Source: Prevotella sp. 10(H)
Lineage (GTDB): Bacteria; Bacteroidota; Bacteroidia; Bacteroidales; Dysgonomonadaceae
Length of the DNA: 64,000 nucleotides
Direction: 5' to 3'
Assembly (NCBI RefSeq): GCF_000711235.1
Contig: NZ_JOMI01000009.1
Location: 124,001-188,000 of the forward strand
The notes under the pieces are model-generated. The model made no database searches, was not told the origin of the DNA, and saw nothing but the letters and a program-made list of their open reading frames with translations. How positions within the stretch are numbered: the first letter of the stretch is position 1; each line of letters opens with the position of its first letter. The position numbers and the translations under genes are program-made. Shown piece after piece: positions 45,166-54,762 of this stretch.

Positions 45166-45987
45166 TCAATCAATATTAATAACTTTTTCGTTTTCAAATT
45201 TATTCAGTGCCACGATCTTTGAAAAACTATCCGCATTCATGTCTTCCTCGGCATTCATTATAAATTTCACAGGCACTTTTCCACAATATGAGGCCCATTG
45301 AGAATAAGAACTAGGCGGCCCGATAATATATGAACATTTTGATAAAGCATATAAATCTTTAGGTCCGGATGAGTCGGGAATGATAAAGCAATCAAGTTCA
45401 TTAAAATTATTAAGATTCAGATTTTCATTCGAACATAATAAGAATTTTACTTTTTGCCCTTTGTCAGAAAACTGTTTCTCTAACTTTTTCATCACCGACA
45501 GATATTCTTCATCGGAATAATAAAAAATGCCATTATTCCATACATCATAATCGCCGCGCCGGATATGTACGCCGATTACAATCTGATTATTTAACGATGC
45601 AAAAACATTATCTACCGGATTCACAATTTCACTCCTGAATGTGAATATTTTACGGATTTCATCCGATTGCTTTATTACCAGTTCAACATTACCTAAACGG
45701 TTCGACCAGCCCTCTATTAAATTAAGTTTAAATAATTTCGAAAAAAGATTGGGCTTTCCGTTTTGTATCTGCCCTCTGGCTTTCATGGACATCAAAAGCC
45801 TCTTAAAAAGCTTTCTCGATGCAAATTTAATATATTTATTTATGTTCAGATTCTCAAAGGGCTCCGAATATTCGTCAAAGTTGATAACAAGCACCTTTTC
45901 TTTATATTCAAGCCCGTATGCTATGGACGGTAACAATGACCATATCCTGTTGCATAACTGACCGGGAGAATCATAATTTACAATCAT
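45166..45987 (-). CDS. Alpha-1,2-fucosyltransferase-like glycosyltransferase (GT11-type)
   Basis: The 273-residue protein resembles GT11-type or related O-fucosyltransferase-fold enzymes. The donor-binding motif IGVHIRRGDYDVW (about 134-146) is characteristic, and a C-terminal SYIIGPPSSYSQWAS stretch matches the conserved end of the fold. The N-terminal region NYDSPGQLCNRIWSL contains the family Q-L-x-N-R pattern. It is cytoplasmic. It adjoins the GNAT gene and lies just after ychF, with no other glycan genes close by, so the acceptor is unknown. Confidence 0.78.
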   Translation of the reverse strand: MIVNYDSPGQLCNRIWSLLPSIAYGLEYKEKVLVINFDEYSEPFENLNINKYIKFASRKLFKRLLMSMKARGQIQNGKPNLFSKLFKLNLIEGWSNRLGNVELVIKQSDEIRKIFTFRSEIVNPVDNVFASLNNQIVIGVHIRRGDYDVWNNGIFYYSDEEYLSVMKKLEKQFSDKGQKVKFLLCSNENLNLNNFNELDCFIIPDSSGPKDLYALSKCSYIIGPPSSYSQWASYCGKVPVKFIMNAEEDMNADSFSKIVALNKFENEKVINID

Positions 45988-46001
45988 AACCTAAAGGTTA
46001 T

Positions 46002-47105
46002 TTATACATTGAATCTGAAATGCATAATATCACCGTCCTGTACTACGTATTCCTTACCTTCCACATTCATCTTTCCGGCTTCTTTCACTGCAGCTTCAGA
46101 ACCAAGAGTTATAAAATCATTATACTTAATTACTTCGGCACGGATAAATCCTTTTTCAAAATCGGTATGAATTACTCCTGCACATTGCGGGGCTTTCCAT
46201 CCGGCAGTGAATGTCCAAGCACGTACTTCCTGTACTCCGGCAGTAAAATAGGTCTGAAGTCCAAGCAATTTATAGGCTGCTTTAATCAGACGTGCCACAC
46301 CCGATTCCTGAAGTCCTATTTCAGTTAAAAACATTTCGCGTTCTTCATAGGATTCGAATTCGGCTATTTCCGACTCTATTTTTGCGGCAACAACAAGTAT
46401 CTCGGCATCTTCATCTTTGATAGACTCGCGCACCTGTTCTACATATGCATTACCCGAAACAGCGCTGGCTTCGTCTACATTACACACATATAGTACAGGC
46501 TTATAAGTCAGCAGATATACTTCTTTCGCTATCTTTTCGTCTTCTTTATTATCGAATTGGACTGTACGTGCAGATTTTCCCTGCTCCAGCGCTTCTTTGA
46601 AACGCAACAGGATTTCATAAGCACGTTTAGCATCTTTATCTCCACCTGTCTTCGCCTGTTTCTCTACTTTCTGAATACGTGACTGTACGGTTTCCAAGTC
46701 TTTCAACTGAAGTTCTATATCGATAATCTCCTTATCGCGCACAGGATTTACACTACCGTCCACATGAGTAATATTATCATCATCGAAACAACGCAGCACA
46801 TGCAATATAGCATCCGTTTCGCGGATATTGGCAAGAAATTTATTTCCCAGACCTTCACCTTTGCTAGCACCTTTTACAAGCCCTGCAATATCTACTATCT
46901 CTACAGTAGTGGGTACTATACGATTCGGTTTTACCAGTTCGGCAAGTTTATTCAGACGTTCGTCGGGAACAGTGATAACACCTACATTGGGTTCTATTGT
47001 ACAAAAAGGAAAATTCGCCGATTGAGCCTTGGCGTTCGATAAACAGTTGAAAAGAGTAGATTTTCCCACATTCGGAAGGCCTACTATACCACATTGTAAT
47101 GCCAT
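46002..47105 (-). CDS. ychF: YchF-type Obg-like ATPase/GTPase
   Basis: The 367-residue P-loop protein has G1 GLPNVGKST (about 8-16), G3 DIAGLVKGAS, a coiled-coil insertion and a C-terminal TGS domain ending VVQDGDIMHFRFNV. YchF binds ATP in preference to GTP and is associated with ribosomes and stress responses in other bacteria. The length matches the family (363-367). A -7 box TACCTTTG lies upstream at 47132-47139. Confidence 0.96.
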   Translation of the reverse strand: MALQCGIVGLPNVGKSTLFNCLSNAKAQSANFPFCTIEPNVGVITVPDERLNKLAELVKPNRIVPTTVEIVDIAGLVKGASKGEGLGNKFLANIRETDAILHVLRCFDDDNITHVDGSVNPVRDKEIIDIELQLKDLETVQSRIQKVEKQAKTGGDKDAKRAYEILLRFKEALEQGKSARTVQFDNKEDEKIAKEVYLLTYKPVLYVCNVDEASAVSGNAYVEQVRESIKDEDAEILVVAAKIESEIAEFESYEEREMFLTEIGLQESGVARLIKAAYKLLGLQTYFTAGVQEVRAWTFTAGWKAPQCAGVIHTDFEKGFIRAEVIKYNDFITLGSEAAVKEAGKMNVEGKEYVVQDGDIMHFRFNV

Positions 47106-47131
47106 TATTCAGTTTTAAATTATTTTGGCTA

Positions 47132-47139
47132 CAAAGGTA
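47132..47139 (-). promoter_or_regulatory. -7 promoter box of ychF
   Basis: TACCTTTG on the minus strand matches TAnnTTTG, about 27 bp upstream of the ychF start. Confidence 0.6.
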
Positions 47140-47187
47140 AGACTTTTTTGTGTAGCATTAAAACTTAATAAACAAGCATTCAGATTA

Positions 47188-48393
47188 TCACTTACTTTCT
47201 TCCGCCATAGAAGCAGCGGCAGTAAATAAAATATCGGTTGAAGAATTGAGTGCGGTCTCCATCGAATCCTGTATAACACTTATCGTCATCCCTACTCCGA
47301 CTACAAGCATAGCCGTATCTGTAGGAATATTAAAAAGGCTGCAAGCAACAGGAATAAGTAATAAAGAACCACCCGGCACACCGGATGCTCCGCAAGCACC
47401 TAAAGCTGAAACTATACTGAGAAGTATAGCTGTAAAAATATCGACTTCTATACCTAAGGTATGTACAGCTGCCAGAGTGAGAACTGTAATAGTTACTGCA
47501 GCGCCCTCCATATTTATAGTTGCACCTAAAGGTATAGTTACCGAATAGGTATCTTCATCAAGATTAAGTTTTTTAGCCAAAGCCAAATTTACGGGAACAT
47601 TTGCAGCCGAACTACGGGTAAAGAATGCCGTAATTCCGCTGTCTTTTAAACATGTGAATACAAGAGGGTAGGGGTTTCGTTTTATTTTCAGGAATACAAT
47701 TATAGGATTAACTACCAATGCTATAAATAACATTGTACCTACTAAAACAAGCACAACATGCAGATATTCCAGTAAAGTACCCAAACCTGTGGAAGCAACC
47801 GTAGCAGCTACTAATCCGAAAATACCTACAGGTGCAAACCGTATGATAGTCTTAACTATGAAAATAACGGCATCCGATAAATCGTTAAAAATAGATTTAG
47901 TATTATCCGATGCTTTCCTAAGAAAAAATCCTAACCCTATAGCCCATGCCAGTATTCCTATGAAGTTAGCATTCATTAATGCATTAACAGGATTATCTAC
48001 TATCTTAAATAAAATATCTTTCAATACATCCAATATTCCCGAAGGTGGAAGTATATCTATCTCCTGCCCGCCCCTCAATGTCAGAAAAGACGGAAATATA
48101 AAACTGGCAATAACGGCAACTAAAGCTGAGAGGAAAGTACCTAATAAATACAAAAGGATGACAGATTTTATATTTGTTTTCTGTCCTGATTTATGATTGG
48201 TAATAGAAGATATTATCAGTAAGAAAACCAGAACAGGTGCAGCTGCCTTCAAAGCAAAAAGGAATAAATCTCCCAGTAAGCCGACAGAAAGAGCAGCTTC
48301 AGGTAGAAATATTCCCAATAATATACCTAAAAGTAATCCGATAGATATTTGAATAACCAGATTTCCGTTTAAAATAAATTTCTTAATATCCAT
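47188..48393 (-). CDS. sstT: Serine/threonine:sodium symporter SstT
   Basis: The 401-residue membrane transporter belongs to the dicarboxylate/amino acid:cation symporter family. [12 protein letters not shown], the substrate-site stretch [15 protein letters not shown] and [16 protein letters not shown] match SstT, and [18 protein letters not shown] follows. It imports serine and threonine with sodium across the inner membrane. Length and sequence agree with SstT (about 400-414). It is on the minus strand between ychF and the GDSL gene cluster. Confidence 0.94.
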   Translation of the reverse strand: MDIKKFILNGNLVIQISIGLLLGILLGIFLPEAALSVGLLGDLFLFALKAAAPVLVFLLIISSITNHKSGQKTNIKSVILLYLLGTFLSALVAVIASFIFPSFLTLRGGQEIDILPPSGILDVLKDILFKIVDNPVNALMNANFIGILAWAIGLGFFLRKASDNTKSIFNDLSDAVIFIVKTIIRFAPVGIFGLVAATVASTGLGTLLEYLHVVLVLVGTMLFIALVVNPIIVFLKIKRNPYPLVFTCLKDSGITAFFTRSSAANVPVNLALAKKLNLDEDTYSVTIPLGATINMEGAAVTITVLTLAAVHTLGIEVDIFTAILLSIVSALGACGASGVPGGSLLLIPVACSLFNIPTDTAMLVVGVGMTISVIQDSMETALNSSTDILFTAAASMAEESK

Positions 48394-48419
48394 AATTATT
48401 CAATATCTGCCAGTATTAT

Positions 48420-49115
48420 TTAATTATCGCACAAAACCTGATCGATTACAGCCTTTGCCGCTTTCTCCATTACGGCATATCCTTCGGCATTAGGGTGTAC
48501 ACCATCGCTACCGTAACTGCTTATTAATCCTCTGTTCTCATCATGCATTACAGCATAATAGTCTATATAAGCAAATCCGTTAGATGAAGCATATTCTTTA
48601 ATACCGGCATTCAGTTCTGCTATTTTAAGAGGCACTTCTTTTACTTCCTTTCTCCATGGATATTCGTATACAGGAAGCACAGAAGACAAGATTACTTTGA
48701 TGCCATTAGCTTTTGCCAGTTCGGCCATAGATTTAATATTTCCCAGTGTGAAATCGGGATCATAAGGCCCTGTATTGAGTGCTATATCATTTGTCCCAAT
48801 ATTGATCACAACAGCTACAGGTTTGAGATCTATTACATCCCGACGAAAACGGGAAAGCAACTGCGGACTTGTCTGCCCTCCTATCCCTCTGCCTATATAA
48901 TTATTTGATTTGAAAAAATCGGGACGCTGTCCCGGCCATCCGTCAGTTATCGAATTACCTATAAATACTACCCTGTTTTCACCTTTGGCAGGTGGTGCTA
49001 ATTCGCTGTTTGCCTTTGCATACCTCTGCAAACCTATCATTTCATTAAATTGCTGGGCTTTAGAAAACAAACCGAAAAAAGAAAAAAACGAAGCCATTAA
49101 AATAAGTTTCTTCAT
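48420..49115 (-). CDS. GDSL/SGNH-family esterase, exported, copy 1
   Basis: The 231-residue SGNH hydrolase has a signal peptide (about 1-20, ending SKAQ). Block I is VVFIGNSITDGW (nucleophile Ser), block II is in GRGIGGQTS, block III is in NIGTNDI (Asn), and block V is DGVHPNAEGYAVM with the catalytic Asp and His. The family covers esterases, lipases and carbohydrate deacetylases; the substrate is not predictable. It is paralogous to the gene at 49757, and an outer-membrane barrel gene lies between them. Confidence 0.9.
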   Translation of the reverse strand: MKKLILMASFFSFFGLFSKAQQFNEMIGLQRYAKANSELAPPAKGENRVVFIGNSITDGWPGQRPDFFKSNNYIGRGIGGQTSPQLLSRFRRDVIDLKPVAVVINIGTNDIALNTGPYDPDFTLGNIKSMAELAKANGIKVILSSVLPVYEYPWRKEVKEVPLKIAELNAGIKEYASSNGFAYIDYYAVMHDENRGLISSYGSDGVHPNAEGYAVMEKAAKAVIDQVLCDN

Positions 49116-49138
49116 TGCTGATTTAAGTTTATATTATT

Positions 49139-49753
49139 TTAAAATCTGAAAGTATATCCTACGCTGTAAAATATCTTATCGCCATACGGAGAATTTTTAT
49201 CCTGAACCACATCGTATTGTATCATGGCTATCATCCCTCCAAGACGTAATCCGCCACCGACCAGGAACGAAGGTACGAATTTACTTTCACTCGACTCGAA
49301 TCCGTCGTTATATTTTATAGTCTGCCACATACGGCTTATTTCGGGCTGGACTCCCAATACAATATATTCGACAGGGTAGAAACGGCCGAATATATCAAAG
49401 CTGGCATAACTGCTCGACCATTTATAGTCGTAATACTTATCTTTATAATAAGTATATCCTAAACCGGCGCCCAAAGTAAAGTATTTAGAAAAATCATACC
49501 CTACCTGCGGAGAAATACCTACAACAGTATAATCACCAAACTGCAGGCTGAAATTACCGCCTATCGAAAGTTTCGACATATCGAATCCGGAACCGGATCG
49601 TTGATTGTTATTAGACCTTGTTGTTGTTTGAGTTCGGGTAGTAGTTGTTCTACGCTGGTCATATACATTCCCGTCATTATCTACATAGATCTGTGAAAAG
49701 GCCGTAAGACATACACATACAGATAAAATAAACAATAAAAATATCTTTTTCAT
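49139..49753 (-). CDS. Outer-membrane beta-barrel protein
   Basis: The 204-residue protein has a signal peptide (about 1-21). A low-complexity Thr/Arg/Gln/Asn linker (about 34-54) leads into amphipathic strands ending SVGYTFRF with a terminal Phe, as expected for a small porin-like barrel. It lies between two GDSL esterase genes with very short gaps (23 and 3 bp), so all three are probably co-transcribed. The function is unknown. Confidence 0.82.
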   Translation of the reverse strand: MKKIFLLFILSVCVCLTAFSQIYVDNDGNVYDQRRTTTTRTQTTTRSNNNQRSGSGFDMSKLSIGGNFSLQFGDYTVVGISPQVGYDFSKYFTLGAGLGYTYYKDKYYDYKWSSSYASFDIFGRFYPVEYIVLGVQPEISRMWQTIKYNDGFESSESKFVPSFLVGGGLRLGGMIAMIQYDVVQDKNSPYGDKIFYSVGYTFRF

Positions 49754-49756
49754 ATC

Positions 49757-50491
49757 TTATAAATTTTCATTTAATACATTATTTATAGCTTTCTGTACCA
49801 GAGGCTCCATTACGGCATAGCCTTGCTCACTAGGGTGTAATCCGTCGAAAGTATATCCGGATTTCATACCTTTATCCTGTTCATTTACCATTGCTGAATA
49901 ATAATCCACAAATTGGTATCCGTTTTCATCAGCGTATGCTTTCATTTCCGAATTCAGGTCTTTTATCTTTTCGGTAATATTTTTTATGTGGCTTTTCCAA
50001 CCATATCCGTCGGAAGGTAAAACACCTGTCAACACCACTTTAATACCATTGATTTGCGCAAGCTGAGCCATAGATTTTATATTATCAATAGTAAATACAG
50101 GGTCATATTCTCCTGTATTTTCAGCTATATCGTTTATTCCTGCATTAATAACAACAACTTTCGGTTTCAAGTCTATTACATCCTGACGAAAACGAAGCAA
50201 TAACAGCGGACTTGTTTGTCCTCCGATGCCCCGGCATGTATAGTTATTCTCCTTAAAGAATTTGTAACGAAGATGTACCCAGTTCTCGGTAATGGAATTA
50301 CCTATAAATATAACCCTGTTTTCTTCCGGTTGAGGTTCTTTCATCTGGCTGTTCGCCCATGCATAGGCATTCAGTTTGAAAATATTTCTATTTCTTTTAT
50401 TCTTGTAATAATCGATGCCGATATATCCTATGGCTACAACATTTACAATCAAAGACAAAATAAATATTACTTTTAAAAAGGTTCTTTTCAT
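49757..50491 (-). CDS. GDSL/SGNH-family esterase, exported or anchored, copy 2
   Basis: The 244-residue SGNH hydrolase has an N-terminal hydrophobic helix (about 7-28) and all catalytic blocks: VIFIGNSITENW, GIGGQTS, NAGINDI and DGLHPSEQGYAVM. It differs from copy 1 mainly at the N-terminus, which looks more like an anchor than a cleavable signal. It is first in the three-gene minus-strand group. The start codon faces the AT-rich region described at 50492-51063. Confidence 0.9.
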   Translation of the reverse strand: MKRTFLKVIFILSLIVNVVAIGYIGIDYYKNKRNRNIFKLNAYAWANSQMKEPQPEENRVIFIGNSITENWVHLRYKFFKENNYTCRGIGGQTSPLLLLRFRQDVIDLKPKVVVINAGINDIAENTGEYDPVFTIDNIKSMAQLAQINGIKVVLTGVLPSDGYGWKSHIKNITEKIKDLNSEMKAYADENGYQFVDYYSAMVNEQDKGMKSGYTFDGLHPSEQGYAVMEPLVQKAINNVLNENL

Positions 50492-51063
50492 ATATGGTAT
50501 CCGGTAATTAAACTCTAATTATTTAAACATACAAACCAAACTGAATGTTATCATCAAATGATATTAATATTATTCTTTTTATTTAAAACTTTAAAAAACT
50601 CATTGTGGTGATTATTGGCTGTTAATTATGTTCATTGTTTTCTATAAAAAGACTTGTATATTCCGTTATTAAAATTTGTTTGTATAAGATGTGCGAGTTA
50701 TTAAACGTGATAAAATTAGGCAAATTATTTGTATCTAGCCTCTTGTGAACTTTATTAAAATAATGTTGATAACTATAATTGTTGAAAAAAAGACAAATAA
50801 GAAATGACACTTTACTGTTGATAAACCAATGAAATGTTATACAATAAATTGATGTGATTTTTAATTGTTATTCGCGACATATTTTATATATGAAGTTTTT
50901 GTTGAATAAATGCTACATTTTAATTAAAAAATATATCAACAGTTTTCAACAGCTTATCAACATGTTTTCATATTTATAAATAAAAGTGATTTATATCATT
51001 TTAAATAGCATATTACCAGATAAATATATAATTTTGTTACTTATTAAATAAAAAAATTGAAGG
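50492..51063. other. AT-rich gene-free region with DnaA-box-like clusters; candidate oriC
   Basis: The stretch lies between divergent genes and has no supported CDS or RNA. TTATCAACA, one base from the TTATCCACA DnaA box, occurs at 50764-50772 and 50816-50824 (minus strand) and at 50954-50962 (plus strand). Related ATATCAACA (50933-50941) and TTTTCAACA (50943-50951) lie immediately beside the last. The surrounding DNA is strongly AT-rich. A replication origin is an inference from this cluster and from parS-like sites 37 kb away. Confidence 0.4.
51029..51036 (+). promoter_or_regulatory. -7 promoter box of sppA
   Basis: TAATTTTG matches TAnnTTTG, 27 bp upstream of the sppA start. Confidence 0.55.
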
Positions 51064-52818
51064 ATGAAAGATTTTTTTAAGAGTTTATTGGCCTCTATTT
51101 TAGGCTGCTCTATAGTATTAGGTGTTCTTTTCCTGATATTCTTTGTCACGTTGGCAGCAATGTCTACAAAGGAACAATATACATTAAAAGACAATACGGT
51201 TCTCACCCTAAAGCTCGACGGCATTTTGGCCGAAAGGATAGAAGAAGAGAATCCTTTACTGGCAATATTGGGCCAGAACAATGAAGCCCAACTGGGCTTG
51301 GATGATATTCTTTCATCTATAAAGAAAGCAAAGGATAACGATAAGATAAAAGGTATCTATATTCATGCAGGAGCATTTTCTGCTGCCAATGCGTCTCTTA
51401 AAGAAATAAGGGATGAACTTGTCGATTTTAAGGAAAGCGGTAAATTTATCGTAGCTTATGGCGATGTTTATACACAGGGATGCTATTATATAGCTTCTGT
51501 AGCCGATAAGTTGATCATGAATCCGCAGGGTAATCTCGATTTGCACGGACTTTCATCTTCTCCTATGTTCTATACAGGTCTGTTGCAAAAGTTAGGTATA
51601 GAAATGCAGATATTCAAGGTAGGTACTTTTAAATCTGCGGTAGAACCTTTCATGCTCGATAAGATGAGCGATGCTAACAGACAGCAGGTATCCTCTTATA
51701 TAAATGATATGTGGTCTACTATTACAACTGAAATATCGGATTCAAGGAGTATATCGGTCGATAAACTGAATACTATTACAGATTCACTCGCCTTGTTCAA
51801 AGAACCGAAGGTATGCGTTCAGGACGGCTTGGTAGATACATTAATGTATGAAACGGGAGTAAGGGAATATATCACTTCACTTATTATAGGACTGGACGAT
51901 GTGAAGAATTTGAAGTTGGCCTCTGTAAAAGATATGGTAACTGTACCTACATCAAAAGGAACTAAATCGTCCGATGTGATAGCCGTATTGTATGCTGAAG
52001 GGTCAATCACCGACGGTTCGGGTTACGACGGAATTACCAGCAGACGATTTGTAAAAGAATTGCAGAAACTGAAAGATAATGATAAGGTAAAAGCTGTAGT
52101 TTTCCGTGTAAATTCTCCCGGAGGTAGCGCGTATGCATCCGAGCAGATATGGAAAGCGGTCAGTGACCTGAAAGAAAAGAAACCGGTAGTTGTATCCATG
52201 GGTGACTATGCTGCATCTGGAGGTTACTATATATCTTGCAGTGCATCTAAAATTATTGCGCAGCCTAATACCTTGACAGGTTCGATAGGTATATTCGGGA
52301 TGTTCCCGAATGTAGAAGGGCTTACTAAAAAAGTCGGGCTTACATTCGATAATGTAAAAACAAATAAGCATGGAGATTTCGGTGACTTGACACGCCCGAT
52401 GAGAGAAGATGAAAAGGCTATCCTGCAGAATTATATAGAACGTGGATATGACTTGTTCCTTACCCGTTGTTCTGATGGTCGCAATATAGCTAAGAATGCA
52501 CTCGATTCTATTGCACAAGGTCGTGTATGGACAGGAAGACAAGCACTAGAAATTGGTCTTGTAGATGCTCTCGGCGATTTGGATATGGCAATAGAAGAAG
52601 CAGCTAAATTGGCCGATCTCGAAAATTATTCACTGAATAGTTTTCCTAAAAAGAGAGATTTCTTCCAATCGTTGATGAGCGACCAAAAAGAAGAAATCGC
52701 CACACAGGTAATGAAAGAATATCTCGGCAGTGACTATCAATTATTCAAAACAATAAAAGAAATTAAAGAGCAGGACTTTATACAGGCGCGTATGCCTTAC
52801 GATGTTGATGTGCGATAA
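51064..52818 (+). CDS. sppA: Signal peptide peptidase SppA, 67-kDa type
   Basis: SppA digests released signal peptides in the membrane using a Ser/Lys dyad. The 584-residue protein is the long, tandem-domain S49 type. A TM anchor lies at about 9-32, the general-base Lys at about 190 in GTFKSAVEPF, and the catalytic Ser385 in MGDYAASGGYY. A conserved VNSPGGSAYASEQIW precedes it. It is first in an sppA-lpxK-PNP run. Confidence 0.95.
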   Translation: MKDFFKSLLASILGCSIVLGVLFLIFFVTLAAMSTKEQYTLKDNTVLTLKLDGILAERIEEENPLLAILGQNNEAQLGLDDILSSIKKAKDNDKIKGIYIHAGAFSAANASLKEIRDELVDFKESGKFIVAYGDVYTQGCYYIASVADKLIMNPQGNLDLHGLSSSPMFYTGLLQKLGIEMQIFKVGTFKSAVEPFMLDKMSDANRQQVSSYINDMWSTITTEISDSRSISVDKLNTITDSLALFKEPKVCVQDGLVDTLMYETGVREYITSLIIGLDDVKNLKLASVKDMVTVPTSKGTKSSDVIAVLYAEGSITDGSGYDGITSRRFVKELQKLKDNDKVKAVVFRVNSPGGSAYASEQIWKAVSDLKEKKPVVVSMGDYAASGGYYISCSASKIIAQPNTLTGSIGIFGMFPNVEGLTKKVGLTFDNVKTNKHGDFGDLTRPMREDEKAILQNYIERGYDLFLTRCSDGRNIAKNALDSIAQGRVWTGRQALEIGLVDALGDLDMAIEEAAKLADLENYSLNSFPKKRDFFQSLMSDQKEEIATQVMKEYLGSDYQLFKTIKEIKEQDFIQARMPYDVDVR

Positions 52819-52836
52819 AGTCTGCACTATATAAGA

Positions 52837-53937
52837 ATGATAAAAATTCCGTCCGTACATATCAATAAATGGTTGCTGCCGTTTTCATGGTTGTACGGGC
52901 TGATTGTGTTTATACGTAACAAATTTTTCGACTGGGGAATACTGAAACACGAAGAGTTCGATATACCTGTTATCTGCGTAGGAAATGTGACAGTCGGAGG
53001 AACAGGAAAGACGCCCCATACCGAATATCTTGTGCAGTTACTGCAGCAAAAATATAGGGTAGGGGTTCTCAGTCGTGGATATAAGCGTAAATCGAAAGGT
53101 TTCGTTCTTGCCGATGCAAAATCTACCAGCCTCGATCTTGGCGATGAATCTTTCCAGATTAAGAAGAAATTTCCCGATGCTATTGTAGCTGTAGATGGCA
53201 ACAGGCGAAGAGGAATAAAAGAAATGTTGGCACTGGATAATGCGCCGGAAGTAATCATTTTAGACGATGCTTTCCAGCATAGATATGTAAAACCTTCTTA
53301 TACTATTATTCTGTCGGATTTCAATCGTCCGGTATATGAAGATACTCTTATGCCTGCCGGACGACTTAGGGAACCGGCTTCGGCTCTCCGTAATGCCAAT
53401 ATTATAATGGTGACGAAGTGTCCTGACGATATGCAGCCGATAGATTTCCGTATCATTTCGCATGATATAAATGCATTTCCATATCAGGGACTTTATTTCA
53501 CTCAGTTTAAATATAATCAGTTGCAACCGGTATTTAAAGATGTTGCCGAAGAGCAGCCTTTAGATATCCTGAAAGATAAAGATATTCTGTTGGCAACAGG
53601 TATCGCCTCTCCTACCCTTATACTAAAAAAGCTGAAAGAATATACAGATAAAATTGATACGGTAATTTATCCCGACCATTATAATTTTAAACCGAAAGAT
53701 GTAAAATATCTCGTCAGCAGGTTTACGAATACATTATCGGATAATAAAATAATTCTGGTAACAGAAAAAGATGCTACACGCCTGGTTTTATTCACCGATA
53801 TAGACGAGGATATAAAGAAACACATATATTATCTTCCTATCGAAGTTTCATTTTTGGATAAGGAAGAAGAATTTAAAGAAAAGATATTTAAACATGTTAG
53901 AGAAAATTCAGGAAACCGCCGCCTTTATAAGAAATAG
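52837..53937 (+). CDS. lpxK: Tetraacyldisaccharide 4'-kinase
   Basis: LpxK phosphorylates the lipid A disaccharide precursor at the 4' position at the inner membrane. The 366-residue protein has the family N-terminal helix and the P-loop VTVGGTGKTP at about 51-60. RGYKRKSKG and the LDDAFQHRYV motif follow. It overlaps the start of the purine nucleoside phosphorylase gene by 44 bp in another frame, a long overlap for two conserved genes. Confidence 0.95.
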   Translation: MIKIPSVHINKWLLPFSWLYGLIVFIRNKFFDWGILKHEEFDIPVICVGNVTVGGTGKTPHTEYLVQLLQQKYRVGVLSRGYKRKSKGFVLADAKSTSLDLGDESFQIKKKFPDAIVAVDGNRRRGIKEMLALDNAPEVIILDDAFQHRYVKPSYTIILSDFNRPVYEDTLMPAGRLREPASALRNANIIMVTKCPDDMQPIDFRIISHDINAFPYQGLYFTQFKYNQLQPVFKDVAEEQPLDILKDKDILLATGIASPTLILKKLKEYTDKIDTVIYPDHYNFKPKDVKYLVSRFTNTLSDNKIILVTEKDATRLVLFTDIDEDIKKHIYYLPIEVSFLDKEEEFKEKIFKHVRENSGNRRLYKK

Positions 53938-54709
53938 CGTACCGGTAGTTCCACAAATTGCCATTATATTGGGCACAGGCCTTGGCGAACTGGTACATGA
54001 AATCACAGATAAACGGGATATCCCTTACGAAAGTATACCTAATTTTCCTGTTTCTACTGTAGAAGGACATAGCGGAAAGCTTATATTCGGAAAGCTCGGC
54101 GGTAAGGATGTGATTGCTATGCAGGGACGCTTTCATTATTATGAAGGATACACCATGCAGGAAGTAACATTCCCTATCCGCGTATTCCAATTACTGGGTG
54201 TTCGTTACCTTTTCGTATCTAATGCAGCAGGTGGTATGAATGGCAGCTTCGATATAGGCGATATCATGCTTATAGACGACCATATAAATACTTTCCCTGA
54301 GCATCCTCTGCATGGAAAGAACTATAATGAATTGGGTACACGCTTCCCGGATATGAGTAATGCATATGATAAGGAACTTCGCCTGATGGCTATGGAAATA
54401 GCGAGGGAGAACAATATAAAACTGCAGCACGGCGTATATGTAGGAACACAAGGCCCGACATTCGAAACCCCTGCCGAATACAACTGGTTTCGTATCATTG
54501 GTGGCGATGCTGTAGGAATGTCTACCGTACCCGAAGTTATCGTAGCTAATCATGCTAAAATGAAAGTGATGGCTTTTTCTATAATTACCGATATAGGTAT
54601 TATCGGCAAGATAGTGGAAGTAACACACGAAGATGTACAGGAAGCCGCTAAAATTGCACAACCGAAAATGGCATATATAATGCAGGAAGTGATAAATAGA
54701 ATAAATTAA
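53894..54709 (+). CDS. Purine nucleoside phosphorylase (PNP, trimeric type)
   Basis: The enzyme splits purine nucleosides with phosphate in purine salvage. The 271-residue protein carries GTGLGELV, GHSGKLIFG, MQGRFHYYEGY, SNAAGGMNGSFDIGD, GTQGPTFETPAEYNW and VGMSTVPEVIVANH, all typical of the trimeric PNP class. The start at 53894 lies inside lpxK; downstream Met codons would remove the conserved N-terminal helix. A 52-bp perfect palindrome including the stop codon acts as terminator. Confidence 0.95.
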   Translation: MLEKIQETAAFIRNSVPVVPQIAIILGTGLGELVHEITDKRDIPYESIPNFPVSTVEGHSGKLIFGKLGGKDVIAMQGRFHYYEGYTMQEVTFPIRVFQLLGVRYLFVSNAAGGMNGSFDIGDIMLIDDHINTFPEHPLHGKNYNELGTRFPDMSNAYDKELRLMAMEIARENNIKLQHGVYVGTQGPTFETPAEYNWFRIIGGDAVGMSTVPEVIVANHAKMKVMAFSIITDIGIIGKIVEVTHEDVQEAAKIAQPKMAYIMQEVINRIN

Positions 54710-54751
54710 TAAAGAAGGGGTTCATTTGAACCCCTTCTTTATTAATTTATT
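54700..54751. terminator. Bidirectional terminator, 25-bp perfect arms
   Basis: Left arm 54700-54724 and right arm 54727-54751 are perfect inverted repeats around a 2-bp centre, with a GC core GAAGGGGTTCA/TGAACCCCTTC and A/T-rich outer parts. They supply a T-run in both directions. The palindrome lies between the convergent PNP and porin-like genes and includes the PNP stop codon. Confidence 0.92.
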
Positions 54752-54762
54752 CTACAATCGTA

